The notes beneath the pieces are model-generated. The model worked only from the letters and a program-made list of their open reading frames with translations, was not told where the DNA came from and did no database searches. The position numbers and the translations under genes were made by a program. From positions 41,565-105,564 of the forward strand of contig CALVAA010000007.1 in assembly GCA_944325315.1 (NCBI GenBank): a stretch of 64,000 nucleotides of DNA, in the 5' to 3' direction. Source of the DNA: Candidatus Gastranaerophilales bacterium (GTDB lineage: Bacteria; Cyanobacteriota; Vampirovibrionia; Gastranaerophilales; Gastranaerophilaceae). How positions within the stretch are numbered: position 1 is the first letter of the stretch; each line of letters opens with the position of its first letter. Shown one piece after another: positions 9,050-17,770 of the stretch.

Positions 9050-9924
9050 TAAGCGCCTAAATTCATTTTGGAAAATTCTACAATTTTATTTTTTCCTGAT
9101 TGTTTTGCACTGTATAGAGCGTGTTCTGCGTATCTTATAAGAGTGTTTGCGTTTTCTTCCACCCCTTCCATACAAGGGAATGACGAAATACCCCCGGAAA
9201 TTGTTACGGGATGGCGTTCTTCTTCGTTTGCCGGGATAAATTCCATCTTTTCAACATCTTTTCTGAAGCGTTCCGCAAAAATCATAGCCTGTTGTTCCGT
9301 TGTTTCGGGAAGTAGTATTATAAACTCTTCATCGCCATATCTTGTTAAAACATCTTCTTTTCTGACTAAAGCACTAAGCATTTGAGCGATTTTTTTAAGC
9401 AAAATATCTCCCCAATCATACCCGTACATATCATTTACTATTTTAAAGTAATCTATGTCCAACAATAGGCAGGAAAGATGCGTTGAGTATCTTTTTGAGC
9501 GGGAAATTTCCGCTTCAAGTCTGTGATGGAGGTATTTCCTGTTGTATAAACCTGTAAGCTCATCGCAAATAGCTGTTTTTACAAGATTTCTTTTTATTTC
9601 TTCGGTCTTTAAAAGCGCATTAATTCTTGTATTTAATTCAATTTGGTTTACCGGAGTTTTAATGTAATCATAGCTTAAAGCTCTAATTGTAAGATTTTCA
9701 GGTATTTCGGATACTAAAACCAGAAGCGGGCATTCGAGTTTTCTTACCGCACAAAATTCTCTTACTTTATTAACGTCCAAATCCAAAATCATCACCGAAG
9801 GATTGTATTGTTTATAGTTTTCAAGTTCTTCAAGCGGTATTTGTCTTACCTCGATTTCTTCATCGGTACTTATCAATTGAACTAAATCACTTTTTGAATT
9901 TTCACCATATATAACTATGTTCAC
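9049..9924 (-). CDS. GGDEF-domain protein with degenerate receiver domain
   Basis: Residues 1-~110 have a receiver-like fold (VMILDLD at the phosphoacceptor region, YIKTP at the end), though the acidic pocket looks reduced. Residues ~120-285 are a GGDEF domain: [30 protein letters not shown] and an RKED inhibitory site placed five residues before the signature. The signature itself reads GDEEF where GGDEF/GGEEF is expected, so the second glycine has become Asp. The protein may therefore be a weak cyclase or a c-di-GMP sensor. It is co-transcribed with hisF, which probably has no functional meaning. Confidence 0.9.
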   Translation of the reverse strand: MNIVIYGENSKSDLVQLISTDEEIEVRQIPLEELENYKQYNPSVMILDLDVNKVREFCAVRKLECPLLVLVSEIPENLTIRALSYDYIKTPVNQIELNTRINALLKTEEIKRNLVKTAICDELTGLYNRKYLHHRLEAEISRSKRYSTHLSCLLLDIDYFKIVNDMYGYDWGDILLKKIAQMLSALVRKEDVLTRYGDEEFIILLPETTEQQAMIFAERFRKDVEKMEFIPANEEERHPVTISGGISSFPCMEGVEENANTLIRYAEHALYSAKQSGKNKIVEFSKMNLGA

Positions 9925-10062
9925 TTTATAAAACCTCGCTAAATTTTGCTAAAATAAGTATAGCATATTTTTTTCTCCTCCAAATATATTTCATACAAAT
10001 ATATTATGTTTTATATAGTTTTCTTTATTAAACTAATCATAGAGCTATAAGGAAGCTTTGGT

Positions 10063-11247
10063 TTGTCAAGAGCAGTTAAAAAAGTTTATAAGAGTGCTCA
10101 TTATGAATATAACCATTCGTACTATGACTATATTCAAGAGCCGATATATATAAAAAATAAAAGAAACAAAAAGCGAAAAGGATTTTTAAAATCCGTTAAA
10201 AGATTTTTTGCTTTAATGTTTGCGCTTTTATTGCTTGGCTGTTATGGCGTTTTTGTTTGTCCTTACAATTTTAAACACTATTTTGAAGTACTTTTTTTAA
10301 ACCGTTTTTTAAACAGAAATTTAACTTTAAAAACGGATTCGTTTGTAAGTCCTTTGAGTGAATATATCTATAATTCTTTTTTTATGGGCGACTATCAGCT
10401 TACGCCAATTGCAAACAAAACAAAAGAAGTAACGGATATTCAAATAGTTTCGGAGCTTAAGGATACAAAAATCAAGCTGCTTGAATTATTTAAAAAATAT
10501 CCAAAACTTACCCCAAGCGTTTTTGTATGGGAATATTCAACGGGCTCGGGCCTTGAAATTAATGCCGATGAATTATACCCGAGTGCAAGTATAATTAAAA
10601 TCCCTATAGCATTTGAGCTTATAAGACTTATTGATGAAACCTCAAAAACAATTAACCCTGTAACCCTAAGTGATAAAAGAGTTTTTACGGATGAATTCAG
10701 AACATTGGGTTCCGGTGATTTGCAATACACCAAGTCGGATGTTGCCTATTCACTAGATTATTTGGCAAATATAATGATAGCAAACTCGGACAATTCGGCA
10801 ACAAATATGATACTTTATGAAATTGGCGGACTGGATTCATTTAACCGTTCAATGAGAAATTTAGGTTTAAAAAAAGTTTCAATGGGTGAGTGGTTACCGG
10901 ATTTGGATGGTAAAAACAAAATTAGCGCAAAGGAAATATCCAAAATATTATATAATATTGATAATCCTAATTATATAAATCCTAAGTATAAATCAATTTT
11001 AAAAGAGTATTTGGGCAATACGAAAAATATCCACCTAATAAAAGAAAAACTTCCCAAAGATGTTATGGTTCTCCATAAAACAGGAGATATTGCTTCAATG
11101 CTCGGCGATAGCGGAATTGTATATACAAACAACGGCAGAAAGTATATTGTAACAATCCTGACAAAAAGACCTGCAAATGACTACAGCGCAAAAACCCTTA
11201 TTCAAGACGCATCTTTGTTGATTTATAACGATATTAATTCTCTGTAA
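10063..11247 (+). CDS. Membrane-anchored class A beta-lactamase-fold serine hydrolase
   Basis: The start is TTG, chosen because AAGGAAG lies about 8 nt upstream and no ATG is well placed. A basic cytoplasmic head (residues 1-47) leads to one TM helix (~48-66), so the catalytic domain is extracytoplasmic. The domain carries the serine-hydrolase set: S176-I-I-K179, S242-D-N244 and K339-T-G341. E276, in MGEWLPD, is placed where an omega-loop general base could sit. A true class A enzyme has ExxLN there, which is absent. The family includes beta-lactamases and peptidoglycan DD-peptidases; I favour a cell-wall role but cannot exclude penicillin hydrolysis. Confidence 0.85.
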   Translation: MSRAVKKVYKSAHYEYNHSYYDYIQEPIYIKNKRNKKRKGFLKSVKRFFALMFALLLLGCYGVFVCPYNFKHYFEVLFLNRFLNRNLTLKTDSFVSPLSEYIYNSFFMGDYQLTPIANKTKEVTDIQIVSELKDTKIKLLELFKKYPKLTPSVFVWEYSTGSGLEINADELYPSASIIKIPIAFELIRLIDETSKTINPVTLSDKRVFTDEFRTLGSGDLQYTKSDVAYSLDYLANIMIANSDNSATNMILYEIGGLDSFNRSMRNLGLKKVSMGEWLPDLDGKNKISAKEISKILYNIDNPNYINPKYKSILKEYLGNTKNIHLIKEKLPKDVMVLHKTGDIASMLGDSGIVYTNNGRKYIVTILTKRPANDYSAKTLIQDASLLIYNDINSL

Positions 11248-11254
11248 TTTTTTC

Positions 11255-11283
11255 TTGACTAATCCACAACCTTATAAGATAAT
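11255..11283 (+). promoter_or_regulatory. Sigma70-type promoter of the SLH gene
   Basis: A -35 TTGACT (11255-11260) and a -10 GATAAT (11278-11283) are separated by 17 nt, close to the consensus. Transcription would begin near 11290, giving a leader of about 45 nt before the start codon at 11337. Confidence 0.8.
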
Positions 11284-11302
11284 CAATTTGTATTAGTGTA
11301 TG

Positions 11303-11321
11303 TCAAGTTCAATGCACTTGA
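11303..11321 (+). promoter_or_regulatory. Small hairpin in the SLH mRNA leader
   Basis: TCAAGT and ACTTGA form a 6-bp stem with a 7-nt loop in the 5' leader, ending just before the AGGAG ribosome site. A stem here could stabilise an abundant mRNA. I see no evidence for ligand binding. Confidence 0.4.
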
Positions 11322-11336
11322 GAATAGGAGTAAGTT

Positions 11337-12767
11337 ATGAAAAAAACTACGCAGGCTTTGTCTATAACCTTAGCAATGTTTTTAACTTGCACTGTGGTTA
11401 TGGCTAAACAACCGTGTTGCAAACAAGAAAAAGTTGAAGTTTATGCTCACCCTTCGCTTATGAATGCTGATGCAACCGAAGTAAAAGATGCTAATTATGT
11501 TTACAGAATTGGCGGAAAAGTACTTAAACAAAAAAACAGACTAGGTTTCACAAACAAAGATAACACTTATGTAAATGCTTTTTCAAAAGATTTGTTAAAT
11601 ACAATGAGTGTTAGAAAAGGCGATAGAGATTTTAATATTAAAATGCCTATCTCAAGATCAGAACTTGCATTTATGCTTTCTCAAGGCTTAAATATGAAAC
11701 AAGTGGGAAATACGAAAAAATATACAGACGTGACTGTTTCATATTGGGCTAACGACGAAATCAATAAAGCTACTGCAGCAGATGTTATGATTGGATATCC
11801 GGATAAATCATTTAAACCGGATCAAGCTATTACAAAAGCAGAAGTTTTTGCTACCGTTGCAAAATTAATCGATGTTAATTACACAAATGACAATACTGCT
11901 CCCAAGCTAAACGGTAAAACTATTGAAAATATACCAACTTGGGCTTACGGTTGCACAAAAGAAGTTATTGCTTCAGGTTTAATTGACAATCTTCCTGATG
12001 AAAAAACACTTTATGAATCTCAATACTTATCAAGACATCAAGTTGCAACTTTAATTAGCGAATTGAGACTAAAATATGGTTCAAATGGCCAATTGATTGG
12101 TGATGCGTTTAAAGGTGCAGGTACTCCTGTTGCAATTAAAGTTAAAATGTTAGATAGAATTGATGCTAAACATTCAAATATCGGGGATACTTTTGTAGCA
12201 AAAACAACTCAAGAAGTTACTGTTGACGGTCAAACTTTCCCAACAGGCTCAAAAGTGTACGGTAAAGTTGTAACAGTTCAAAGACCGGGTCTTGGAACTC
12301 ATCCGGGTTCAATTACCGTTAAATTTACAGAAATCAAAAACGGAGATTGCACTGCTAAATTCCCGAAAGAGTTGACTTCTGCCACTGCTGATTGTTTGAA
12401 AAATCCAAACATTATAGCAAGAATTTTAGGACTGCCGTTTACTGCAGCTGCAAGAACAGTTGGTGTTGCCGGTCGTTCCGTTGGTCAGGTTGTTAATATT
12501 TCCGCCAACGGCTTAGAAGAATACGGCGATAGATTGTCTGACACTTTTGTTGAAACATTCACCGGACACCTTGGACGTGGTGCTGCAAGCTTTGGTATGT
12601 CCTTTGTAACACTTGGTAAAGGCGTATATGGAATTATCAAAACAGCAATTTCAGGTACATTCGGTGTAATTTATGAAATCGGAGATGAATTGTTGTATAC
12701 AATAGTTCCTTCTGTTTCTAATTCTTCAGCTTTGAATCCTAATGAAGAATTAACTATCATTTTTTAA
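11337..12767 (+). CDS. SLH-domain envelope protein with signal peptide
   Basis: This exported 476-aa protein has a signal peptide (residues 1-23, cleaved after VMA) and two SLH motifs: one around residues 105-165 (FTDVxxxYWANDEI replaced by YTDVTVSYWANDEI, then IGYPDKSFKPDQAITKAEV) and a weaker one around 180-240 (IPTWAYGCTKEVIASGLI). SLH domains anchor proteins to pyruvylated wall polymers. The middle (residues ~255-340) looks like a beta-rich domain (GDTFVAKTTQEVTVDG, KVYGKVVTVQRPG), and the C-terminal ~110 residues are Gly/Ala rich. It has its own promoter, an AGGAG ribosome site and a terminator, which points to strong expression. It may be a structural outer-envelope protein as in cyanobacteria. 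Confidence 0.88.
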   Translation: MKKTTQALSITLAMFLTCTVVMAKQPCCKQEKVEVYAHPSLMNADATEVKDANYVYRIGGKVLKQKNRLGFTNKDNTYVNAFSKDLLNTMSVRKGDRDFNIKMPISRSELAFMLSQGLNMKQVGNTKKYTDVTVSYWANDEINKATAADVMIGYPDKSFKPDQAITKAEVFATVAKLIDVNYTNDNTAPKLNGKTIENIPTWAYGCTKEVIASGLIDNLPDEKTLYESQYLSRHQVATLISELRLKYGSNGQLIGDAFKGAGTPVAIKVKMLDRIDAKHSNIGDTFVAKTTQEVTVDGQTFPTGSKVYGKVVTVQRPGLGTHPGSITVKFTEIKNGDCTAKFPKELTSATADCLKNPNIIARILGLPFTAAARTVGVAGRSVGQVVNISANGLEEYGDRLSDTFVETFTGHLGRGAASFGMSFVTLGKGVYGIIKTAISGTFGVIYEIGDELLYTIVPSVSNSSALNPNEELTIIF

Positions 12768-12782
12768 AATGATTTAACTATT

Positions 12783-12814
12783 AAAAATAGAGTCCTATTG
12801 GACTCTATTTTTTT
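12783..12814 (+). terminator. Intrinsic terminator of the SLH gene
   Basis: AAAAATAGAGTCC (12783-12795), a TATT loop and GGACTCTATTTTTT form a 13-bp stem followed by a T-tract, 16 nt after the stop codon. Confidence 0.92.
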
Positions 12815-13105
12815 GTTTAAATTAATTACTTTAAAAATAAATAAGATATATTTATTACTTGATTTTTAGATATGTAAACTTATCTTGTACAACTTTAATT
12901 TTGCAGCAATTTTTTGTTTAATTTTTTACAATTGTTGCAGCCGGGATTGGTGTTTAATAGTGACTTAACATCCGGTGTCTTTAAAGTTGGGTATGAATTT
13001 ATTCATTTGATGACTTAGAAATTTAACAAATTCTTTCTGTTTTATGCCGCTATAATGCCGAATAAAATTTTTATGCAAGTTTTTGGATTGCAAAACATAA
13101 ATTTA
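12815..13105. other. Non-coding stretch between SLH terminator and TetR operator
   Basis: I see no convincing gene here. TGCAGCAATT (12902-12911) can pair with AATTGTTGCA (12930-12939), one G-U pair included, around an 18-nt AT-rich loop; no T-tract follows, so it is not a terminator. A short RNA gene cannot be ruled out. The base composition is the same as that of the flanks. Confidence 0.4.
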
Positions 13106-13149
13106 TTATGACCAAAAGTCATTGACTTATGGTCATAAATATGTATAAT
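13106..13149 (+). promoter_or_regulatory. TetR-type operator nested over the promoter of the reductase operon
   Basis: An outer inverted repeat TTATGACC (13106-13113) / GGTCATAA (13131-13138) encloses an inner palindrome AAGTCA-T-TGACTT. The half-site TGAC/GTCA therefore occurs four times. The -35 box TTGACT (13122-13127) lies inside the palindrome, and the -10 TATAAT (13144-13149) follows after 16 nt. A bound repressor would occlude RNA polymerase. The natural owner is the TetR protein encoded immediately downstream. Confidence 0.8.
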
Positions 13150-13169
13150 TTATTATAAAAGGATAAACT

Positions 13170-13784
13170 ATGAACAAAAGAAAATTAACAGCACAAAAAA
13201 CAAAAAGAAAGCTTATAACAGCGGGACTTGAATTAATAAAGGAAAAAGGGTTTGATGCAATAAATGTTGAAGATATTACAAAAAAGGCAGGCGTTGCAAA
13301 AGGCACATTTTATATTTATTTTAAACGTAAAGAAGATATCGTCCTTGATATAAGCAGAGTTCCGTTTGGTGAAATAGCAGATGAACTCGAAAAAATGGAG
13401 GGTTCTGCAATAACTGAAAAGTTGCGTCATTATTTTCACAGGTTTATGGAATGTGTTGAATCTTGCGGCATAAATGTTTGCAGGCAATGGACAAAAGACG
13501 TATTAGATCCTAATAATGTTCCTGACACAAAAGACGGGCGGAAATGGAAATACGATTTTGAAATGTTGAAAGGTATTTTGGAAAACGCCGTTTTAAAAGG
13601 TGAATTAAAAAGTAATGCTCCTGTAGAGCTTTTGACGCATATTATAATTTCTGAACTTTACGGAATGATGACTTGCTGGTGTATGTCTGATGGTGAGTTT
13701 GAACCTTTGGATTGGACAGACAGGTTTTGCGAAATTCAGATTCAGCCAATTTTAGGAAAATTTATAAAAAATGATGGAGAATAA
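13170..13784 (+). CDS. TetR/AcrR family transcriptional repressor
   Basis: The N-terminal helix-turn-helix is clear (residues ~12-58: LITAGLELIKEKGFDAINVE, then ITKKAGVAKGTFYIYFKRKEDI). The C-terminal ligand-binding half is all-helical with several Trp residues and Cys, as usual for an inducer pocket. AAAGGA precedes the ATG. It is the first gene of an operon with two aldo/keto reductases and probably represses them and itself through the nested palindrome at 13106-13138. An inducer such as a toxic aldehyde would fit the reductases but is inference. Confidence 0.93.
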   Translation: MNKRKLTAQKTKRKLITAGLELIKEKGFDAINVEDITKKAGVAKGTFYIYFKRKEDIVLDISRVPFGEIADELEKMEGSAITEKLRHYFHRFMECVESCGINVCRQWTKDVLDPNNVPDTKDGRKWKYDFEMLKGILENAVLKGELKSNAPVELLTHIIISELYGMMTCWCMSDGEFEPLDWTDRFCEIQIQPILGKFIKNDGE

Positions 13785-13787
13785 TTT

Positions 13788-14780
13788 ATGAAATACAGAA
13801 AATTAAGAAATATTGAGGTTTCAGCCATTGGTATGGGTTGTATGGGTTTCAGCCACGGTTATGGTGCAATTCCGTCGGAAGAAGAATCTATAAGACTAAT
13901 GCATAAGGCATATGATTTGGGCTGCACATTGTTTGATACCGCAGAAGCTTATGGACCGTTTGTAAATGAAATTCTTGTCGGAAAAGCCGTAAAGCCCTTT
14001 AGAGATAAAATCATACTCACAACAAAATTTGCTCCGGTATTCCAGCCCGGGCAAGAAATTCCTGAAGGAAAACTGAGTAAAAAAGGAATAGAAAATGCAT
14101 TGAATGATTCTTTAAAAAGACTTAATACAGATTATATTGATATTTATTATGAACACAGAGTCCCATTAGGCAGTGATGTGGAAGAAGTGGCCGGGTGGAT
14201 GGGTGAATTTATAAAAGAAGGAAAAATTCGTGCGTGGGGACAATCGCAGTCAACTGTTGAGCAAATAAAAAAAGCCCATGCAATCACTCCCCTTTGTGCA
14301 ATTCAAAGTGAATATTCCATGATGGAGCGAATGTTTGAAAAAGACGTTATTCCGATATGCAAGGAGTTAAATATTGGTTTTGTTGCATTTTCTCCTATGG
14401 CTTCGGGATTTTTAAGCGGAAAATATAACAAAAATACCAAATATAAGGGAGATGATGTAAGAAGGGTTATTACAAGATTTAACCCTGAAAATGTAGAAAA
14501 GAATCAACCGTTACTTGACCTTTTGCACTCGGTTGCCAACAAAAAAGGCATAACACCGGCACAAATTTCACTTGCCTGGATGCTTCACAAATATCCGCAT
14601 GTTGTACCTATTCCCGGCATGAGAAAAGATGAAAGAGTAATTGAAAATCTCAATGCTGCTGATGTTGTTTTAAGTGATGAAGAATTTAAAAATATTGAAG
14701 ATGAATTAATTAAAATTTCAATCTATGGAAACAGAACAGATGAAGATATTCATAAATTGGGTACTGTAAAATCTATTTAG
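13788..14780 (+). CDS. Aldo/keto reductase, NADPH-dependent
   Basis: This cytoplasmic (beta/alpha)8-barrel oxidoreductase reduces aldehydes or ketones. The catalytic tetrad is complete: D50 (LFDTAEAYG), Y55, K80 (LTTKFAP) and H123 (YYEHRVP). The family marks GMGCMGFSHGYG and RRVITRFNPENV place it near the AKR13-like 'general stress' reductases. The cofactor region AWMLHKYPHVVPIPG is intact. It follows the TetR stop by 3 nt and is likely induced with it. Confidence 0.94.
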   Translation: MKYRKLRNIEVSAIGMGCMGFSHGYGAIPSEEESIRLMHKAYDLGCTLFDTAEAYGPFVNEILVGKAVKPFRDKIILTTKFAPVFQPGQEIPEGKLSKKGIENALNDSLKRLNTDYIDIYYEHRVPLGSDVEEVAGWMGEFIKEGKIRAWGQSQSTVEQIKKAHAITPLCAIQSEYSMMERMFEKDVIPICKELNIGFVAFSPMASGFLSGKYNKNTKYKGDDVRRVITRFNPENVEKNQPLLDLLHSVANKKGITPAQISLAWMLHKYPHVVPIPGMRKDERVIENLNAADVVLSDEEFKNIEDELIKISIYGNRTDEDIHKLGTVKSI

Positions 14781-14807
14781 TTTTGAATAATTAAGGAGGA
14801 TGCTTTA

Positions 14808-15642
14808 ATGAACACAGTAAAATTAAACAATGGCGTTGAAATGCCGATTTTGGGTTTCGGGGTTTTTTGTAGACCCTAAAGAATGTGAAAGATGTGTAAC
14901 TGAAGCTATTGAAACAGGATACAGGTTGATTGATACGGCACAAGCCTATTATAATGAAGAAGGCGTTGGTAATGCCGTTAAAAAATCAAGAATTAACAGA
15001 GAGGAGTTTTTTCTGGTTACAAAAGTTTGGATAACAAACTCCGGCGAAGAAAAAGCGTATAGGTCCATCGACGAATCCTTGAAAAAATTACAAACAGATT
15101 ATGTTGATTTATTGTTAATCCACCAGCCGTTCGGTGATTACTACGGAACTTATAGGGCAATGGAAAAAGCCTACAAAGAAGGTAAAGCCCGTGCAATCGG
15201 TGTTAGTAATTTTTTCCCTGACAGATATGTAGATTTATGTAATTTTGTTGAAGTTAAACCTATGGTTAACCAAATGGAGACCCATGTATTCCAACAAGAA
15301 AAATTATCCAGAAAGTACATGGATAAATACAACACTCAATTAATGTCGTGGTCACCTATGGCAAGAGGCGAAAACAACTTTTTCGATAATGAAACTCTTA
15401 AAGCAATCGGAGAAAAACACAATAAAACCGTTGCACAAGTAGGACTAAGATTTTTAACGCAGGAAAATATAATAGCAATTCCAAAATCAACCCACAAAAA
15501 AAGAATGGAAGAAAATTTTAATATCTTCGATTTTAAACTTTCTTCCGATGATATGGAAACTATAAGAAAAATGGATAAAGCATCAAGTATTTTTGTTAAT
15601 CATTATAATCCTGAATTTGTAGAGCATATTATAAATTATTAA
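14808..15642 (+). pseudogene. Second aldo/keto reductase, frameshifted near codon 18
   Basis: The ATG at 14808 has a perfect AAGGAGG ribosome site and begins [20 protein letters not shown], the textbook AKR start. This frame then hits a stop at 14877. The remaining ~255 residues continue one base out of register, as [20 protein letters not shown] onward. The junction is at GGGG/TTTTTT (14859-14868), so one extra base in a homopolymer explains it. The rest is intact: Asp in RLIDTAQAYY, Lys in FLVTKVW and His in LLIHQPFG (AKR5-like). A reading start at the out-of-frame ATG 14830 would give a poor N-terminus ([11 protein letters not shown]). A real mutation, slippage or a sequencing error are all possible. 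Confidence 0.8.
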
Positions 15643-15670
15643 CAATACCGCTATTTTTATAAAAGATTAT

Positions 15671-15696
15671 GCCCTTATAATTTAAGGGCTTTTTTA
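15671..15696 (+). terminator. Intrinsic terminator of the reductase operon
   Basis: GCCCTTA (15671-15677), a 5-nt loop and TAAGGGC (15683-15689) are followed by six T. It ends the TetR-reductase operon just before the convergent dehydrogenase. Confidence 0.88.
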
Positions 15697-15698
15697 AT

Positions 15699-16736
15699 TT
15701 AATTTTCAAGCAGAATTTTTATTGCTTTTCCGTCTCTATGCATTTCTATTGCTTTTTTAGCGTACTTCATATCCATTTTTGCCGTTATTAATTTTTCAAC
15801 ATTGATTTCACCTTTGATAATTAAATCCAGCGCTTGCCTAAAGTATTTTGGTGTGTGGTGAAAGGAACTTATAATTTTTACTTCGTCATAGTGCAATCGT
15901 TTTGTGTCTAAATTGATTGAAGTTCCGGAAGCACATCCTCCGAAAAAGTGTACACATCCGCCTTTTCTCACCAAAGAAAACATTTTTTCCCAAATTTCAG
16001 GCAATCCGACACACTCTATTGCAACATCAAGTCCTCTTTTTTCTTCGGTATTGCTGAGAATAATCTCTCTTGGGTCGGGATGTTTTTTTAAATCTATTAT
16101 AATATCTGCGTTTGAAAATTCATGTGCCATTTTTAATTTTAAGGGATTACGCCCAAGGGCAATAACCTTTGCTCCTTTTAATTTTGCCAGACGTGCAAAC
16201 ATAAGCCCTATTGGCCCGATTCCCATAATGCCTACTGTGTCTCCCTTTTTTATTGGAGTTTTATCTATGCCATGGACAACATTTGCCAAAGGTTCGCTGA
16301 AAGCAGCCTGAGCGAAACTTATGTTATTTGGAATTATAAGAGTGTTTTGTTCAACTATTCTTTTTGGAACTGCAATATATTGGGCATATGCTCCGTTTAA
16401 TAAATCTAAATTTTCACAAAGCTCAAATTCTCCTCTTTTACAATAAAAACACTCTAAACAAGGGGCGCTGTTAGCACAAACCACCCTGTCTCCTACATTA
16501 AAGTTTTTAACTTCTTCGTCTTTTTTTACAATTATGCCTGAAAATTCATGTCCAAATCCTGATGGTACGGTTTTAATTAAAACCGGATGACCCCGTTTGT
16601 ATGTTTTTACATCAGTCCCGCATGTGAGAGCAGCTTCTACTTTTACAAGAATTTCTCCTTGTTTTAGTTCGGGAATCTTTATTTCTTCATATCTTATGTC
16701 ATTTGGCGACCAGAAACGCACTGCTTTCATTTTCAT
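15699..16736 (-). CDS. Zinc-dependent medium-chain alcohol dehydrogenase (345 aa)
   Basis: This NAD(P)-dependent dehydrogenase resembles threonine or sorbitol dehydrogenases. The catalytic zinc ligands are Cys in LTCGTD, His in GFGHEFSG and Glu in FSEPLANVVHG. Four structural-zinc cysteines lie in CLECFYCKRGEFELC. The Rossmann motif is GIMGIGPIGLMFA. It overlaps the upstream gene by ATGA (16733-16736), so the two dehydrogenases are co-translated. The substrate is unknown; a polyol or sugar derivative is plausible. Confidence 0.93.
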   Translation of the reverse strand: MKMKAVRFWSPNDIRYEEIKIPELKQGEILVKVEAALTCGTDVKTYKRGHPVLIKTVPSGFGHEFSGIIVKKDEEVKNFNVGDRVVCANSAPCLECFYCKRGEFELCENLDLLNGAYAQYIAVPKRIVEQNTLIIPNNISFAQAAFSEPLANVVHGIDKTPIKKGDTVGIMGIGPIGLMFARLAKLKGAKVIALGRNPLKLKMAHEFSNADIIIDLKKHPDPREIILSNTEEKRGLDVAIECVGLPEIWEKMFSLVRKGGCVHFFGGCASGTSINLDTKRLHYDEVKIISSFHHTPKYFRQALDLIIKGEINVEKLITAKMDMKYAKKAIEMHRDGKAIKILLEN

Positions 16737-17719
16737 ATTTCTATATATGCCTTAAAAATTTTGTTATTAAAACTATCATCAACTGCTTGTGCTAAATTGT
16801 CAAGTTTATAGTGTGTGGTTAGATTTTCTACATTAACAAGTCTTTTGTTTAACAAATTTGCAGATAACTCAATATCGTAAGGGGATGGAGAATAACTTGC
16901 TATAATTGACAATTCTCTATAATAGATTTCATTATTTGAAAAACCCTTATTATCCAATTCAACAGAAGAAAAAACAATGATTTTTCCTCCGTCAATTACA
17001 TATTTTAAAGCAGTATCAACAGCCTTTGAATTCCCTGCAGTCAGAAAAACAACATCATATTTTTTGTCTTTGTCAAATTCAAAACCGAAATTCTTTGCCT
17101 GTTGCATTCTTTGTTCGGAAATATCATATCCGTACGTTTTAATATTGAATGCCTTAAGGGCTTTCATCATTAAAAGACCAATTGACCCCAGACCAATTGT
17201 AAGGGTGCTATGATTTGAGTTTTTGTTTTTGCCATATTCAAACCCCGCTCTTCTTATTGCTCTATTGCAGCATGAAAGCGGCTCTAAAAAGGCTTTTTCG
17301 TCATCTTTCAATGATTCATTCATTTTATAGACAGTATATTTAAGATGGTTTTTGTCAACTCTTATATACTCACTAAATCCGCAGGGATATATGTTTGAAT
17401 TTTTGAATGTTTTACACATTGAATAAGATTTGTTTTTGCAATATTCACAATCAAAGCAGGGGTAGTGATGCGTTAAAGATACAATATCACCCTTTTTAAA
17501 ACCTTTAATATCGCAATTTATATCTTCAATTATCCCTGTAATTTCATGTCCCAGAACAACTTTATCTTCATTTTTCAAATTTGAGTGTTTGATTTTAACT
17601 AAGTCTGAGCCGCAAAGCCCGCAGCCTGTAACTTTTATAATTGCTCCTTCAATATTCAAATCAGGTTTTTGTGTTTCAATTATTTCTATTTTTTTATTAA
17701 TTAATTTAGCGCTTTTCAT
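16733..17719 (-). CDS. Zinc-dependent alcohol dehydrogenase, second copy (328 aa)
   Basis: This is a divergent relative of its downstream neighbour. Catalytic-zinc ligands are Cys in GCGLCGSD, His in LGHEITG and Glu in LEPLSCCNRA, and the structural zinc site is CFDCEYCKNKSYSMC. The nucleotide-binding motif is TIGLGSIGLLMM. AAGGCAG precedes the ATG. The gene starts 51 nt from the divergent Fe-S oxidoreductase gene at 17771, so the two units may share a regulatory region. Two dehydrogenases in tandem could act on successive alcohols of one pathway or pair as subunits. Confidence 0.9.
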   Translation of the reverse strand: MKSAKLINKKIEIIETQKPDLNIEGAIIKVTGCGLCGSDLVKIKHSNLKNEDKVVLGHEITGIIEDINCDIKGFKKGDIVSLTHHYPCFDCEYCKNKSYSMCKTFKNSNIYPCGFSEYIRVDKNHLKYTVYKMNESLKDDEKAFLEPLSCCNRAIRRAGFEYGKNKNSNHSTLTIGLGSIGLLMMKALKAFNIKTYGYDISEQRMQQAKNFGFEFDKDKKYDVVFLTAGNSKAVDTALKYVIDGGKIIVFSSVELDNKGFSNNEIYYRELSIIASYSPSPYDIELSANLLNKRLVNVENLTTHYKLDNLAQAVDDSFNNKIFKAYIEI

Positions 17720-17770
17720 TTTCTGCCTTAAAAGTTTAAAATTTATTGCTTTTAAATTATACTATAAACC

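Noticed and set aside
12902..12939. Inverted repeat in the 12815-13105 gap as a terminator
   Set aside because: The loop is 18 nt long, the stem contains a G-U pair, and no T-tract follows. A strong terminator already exists at 12783.
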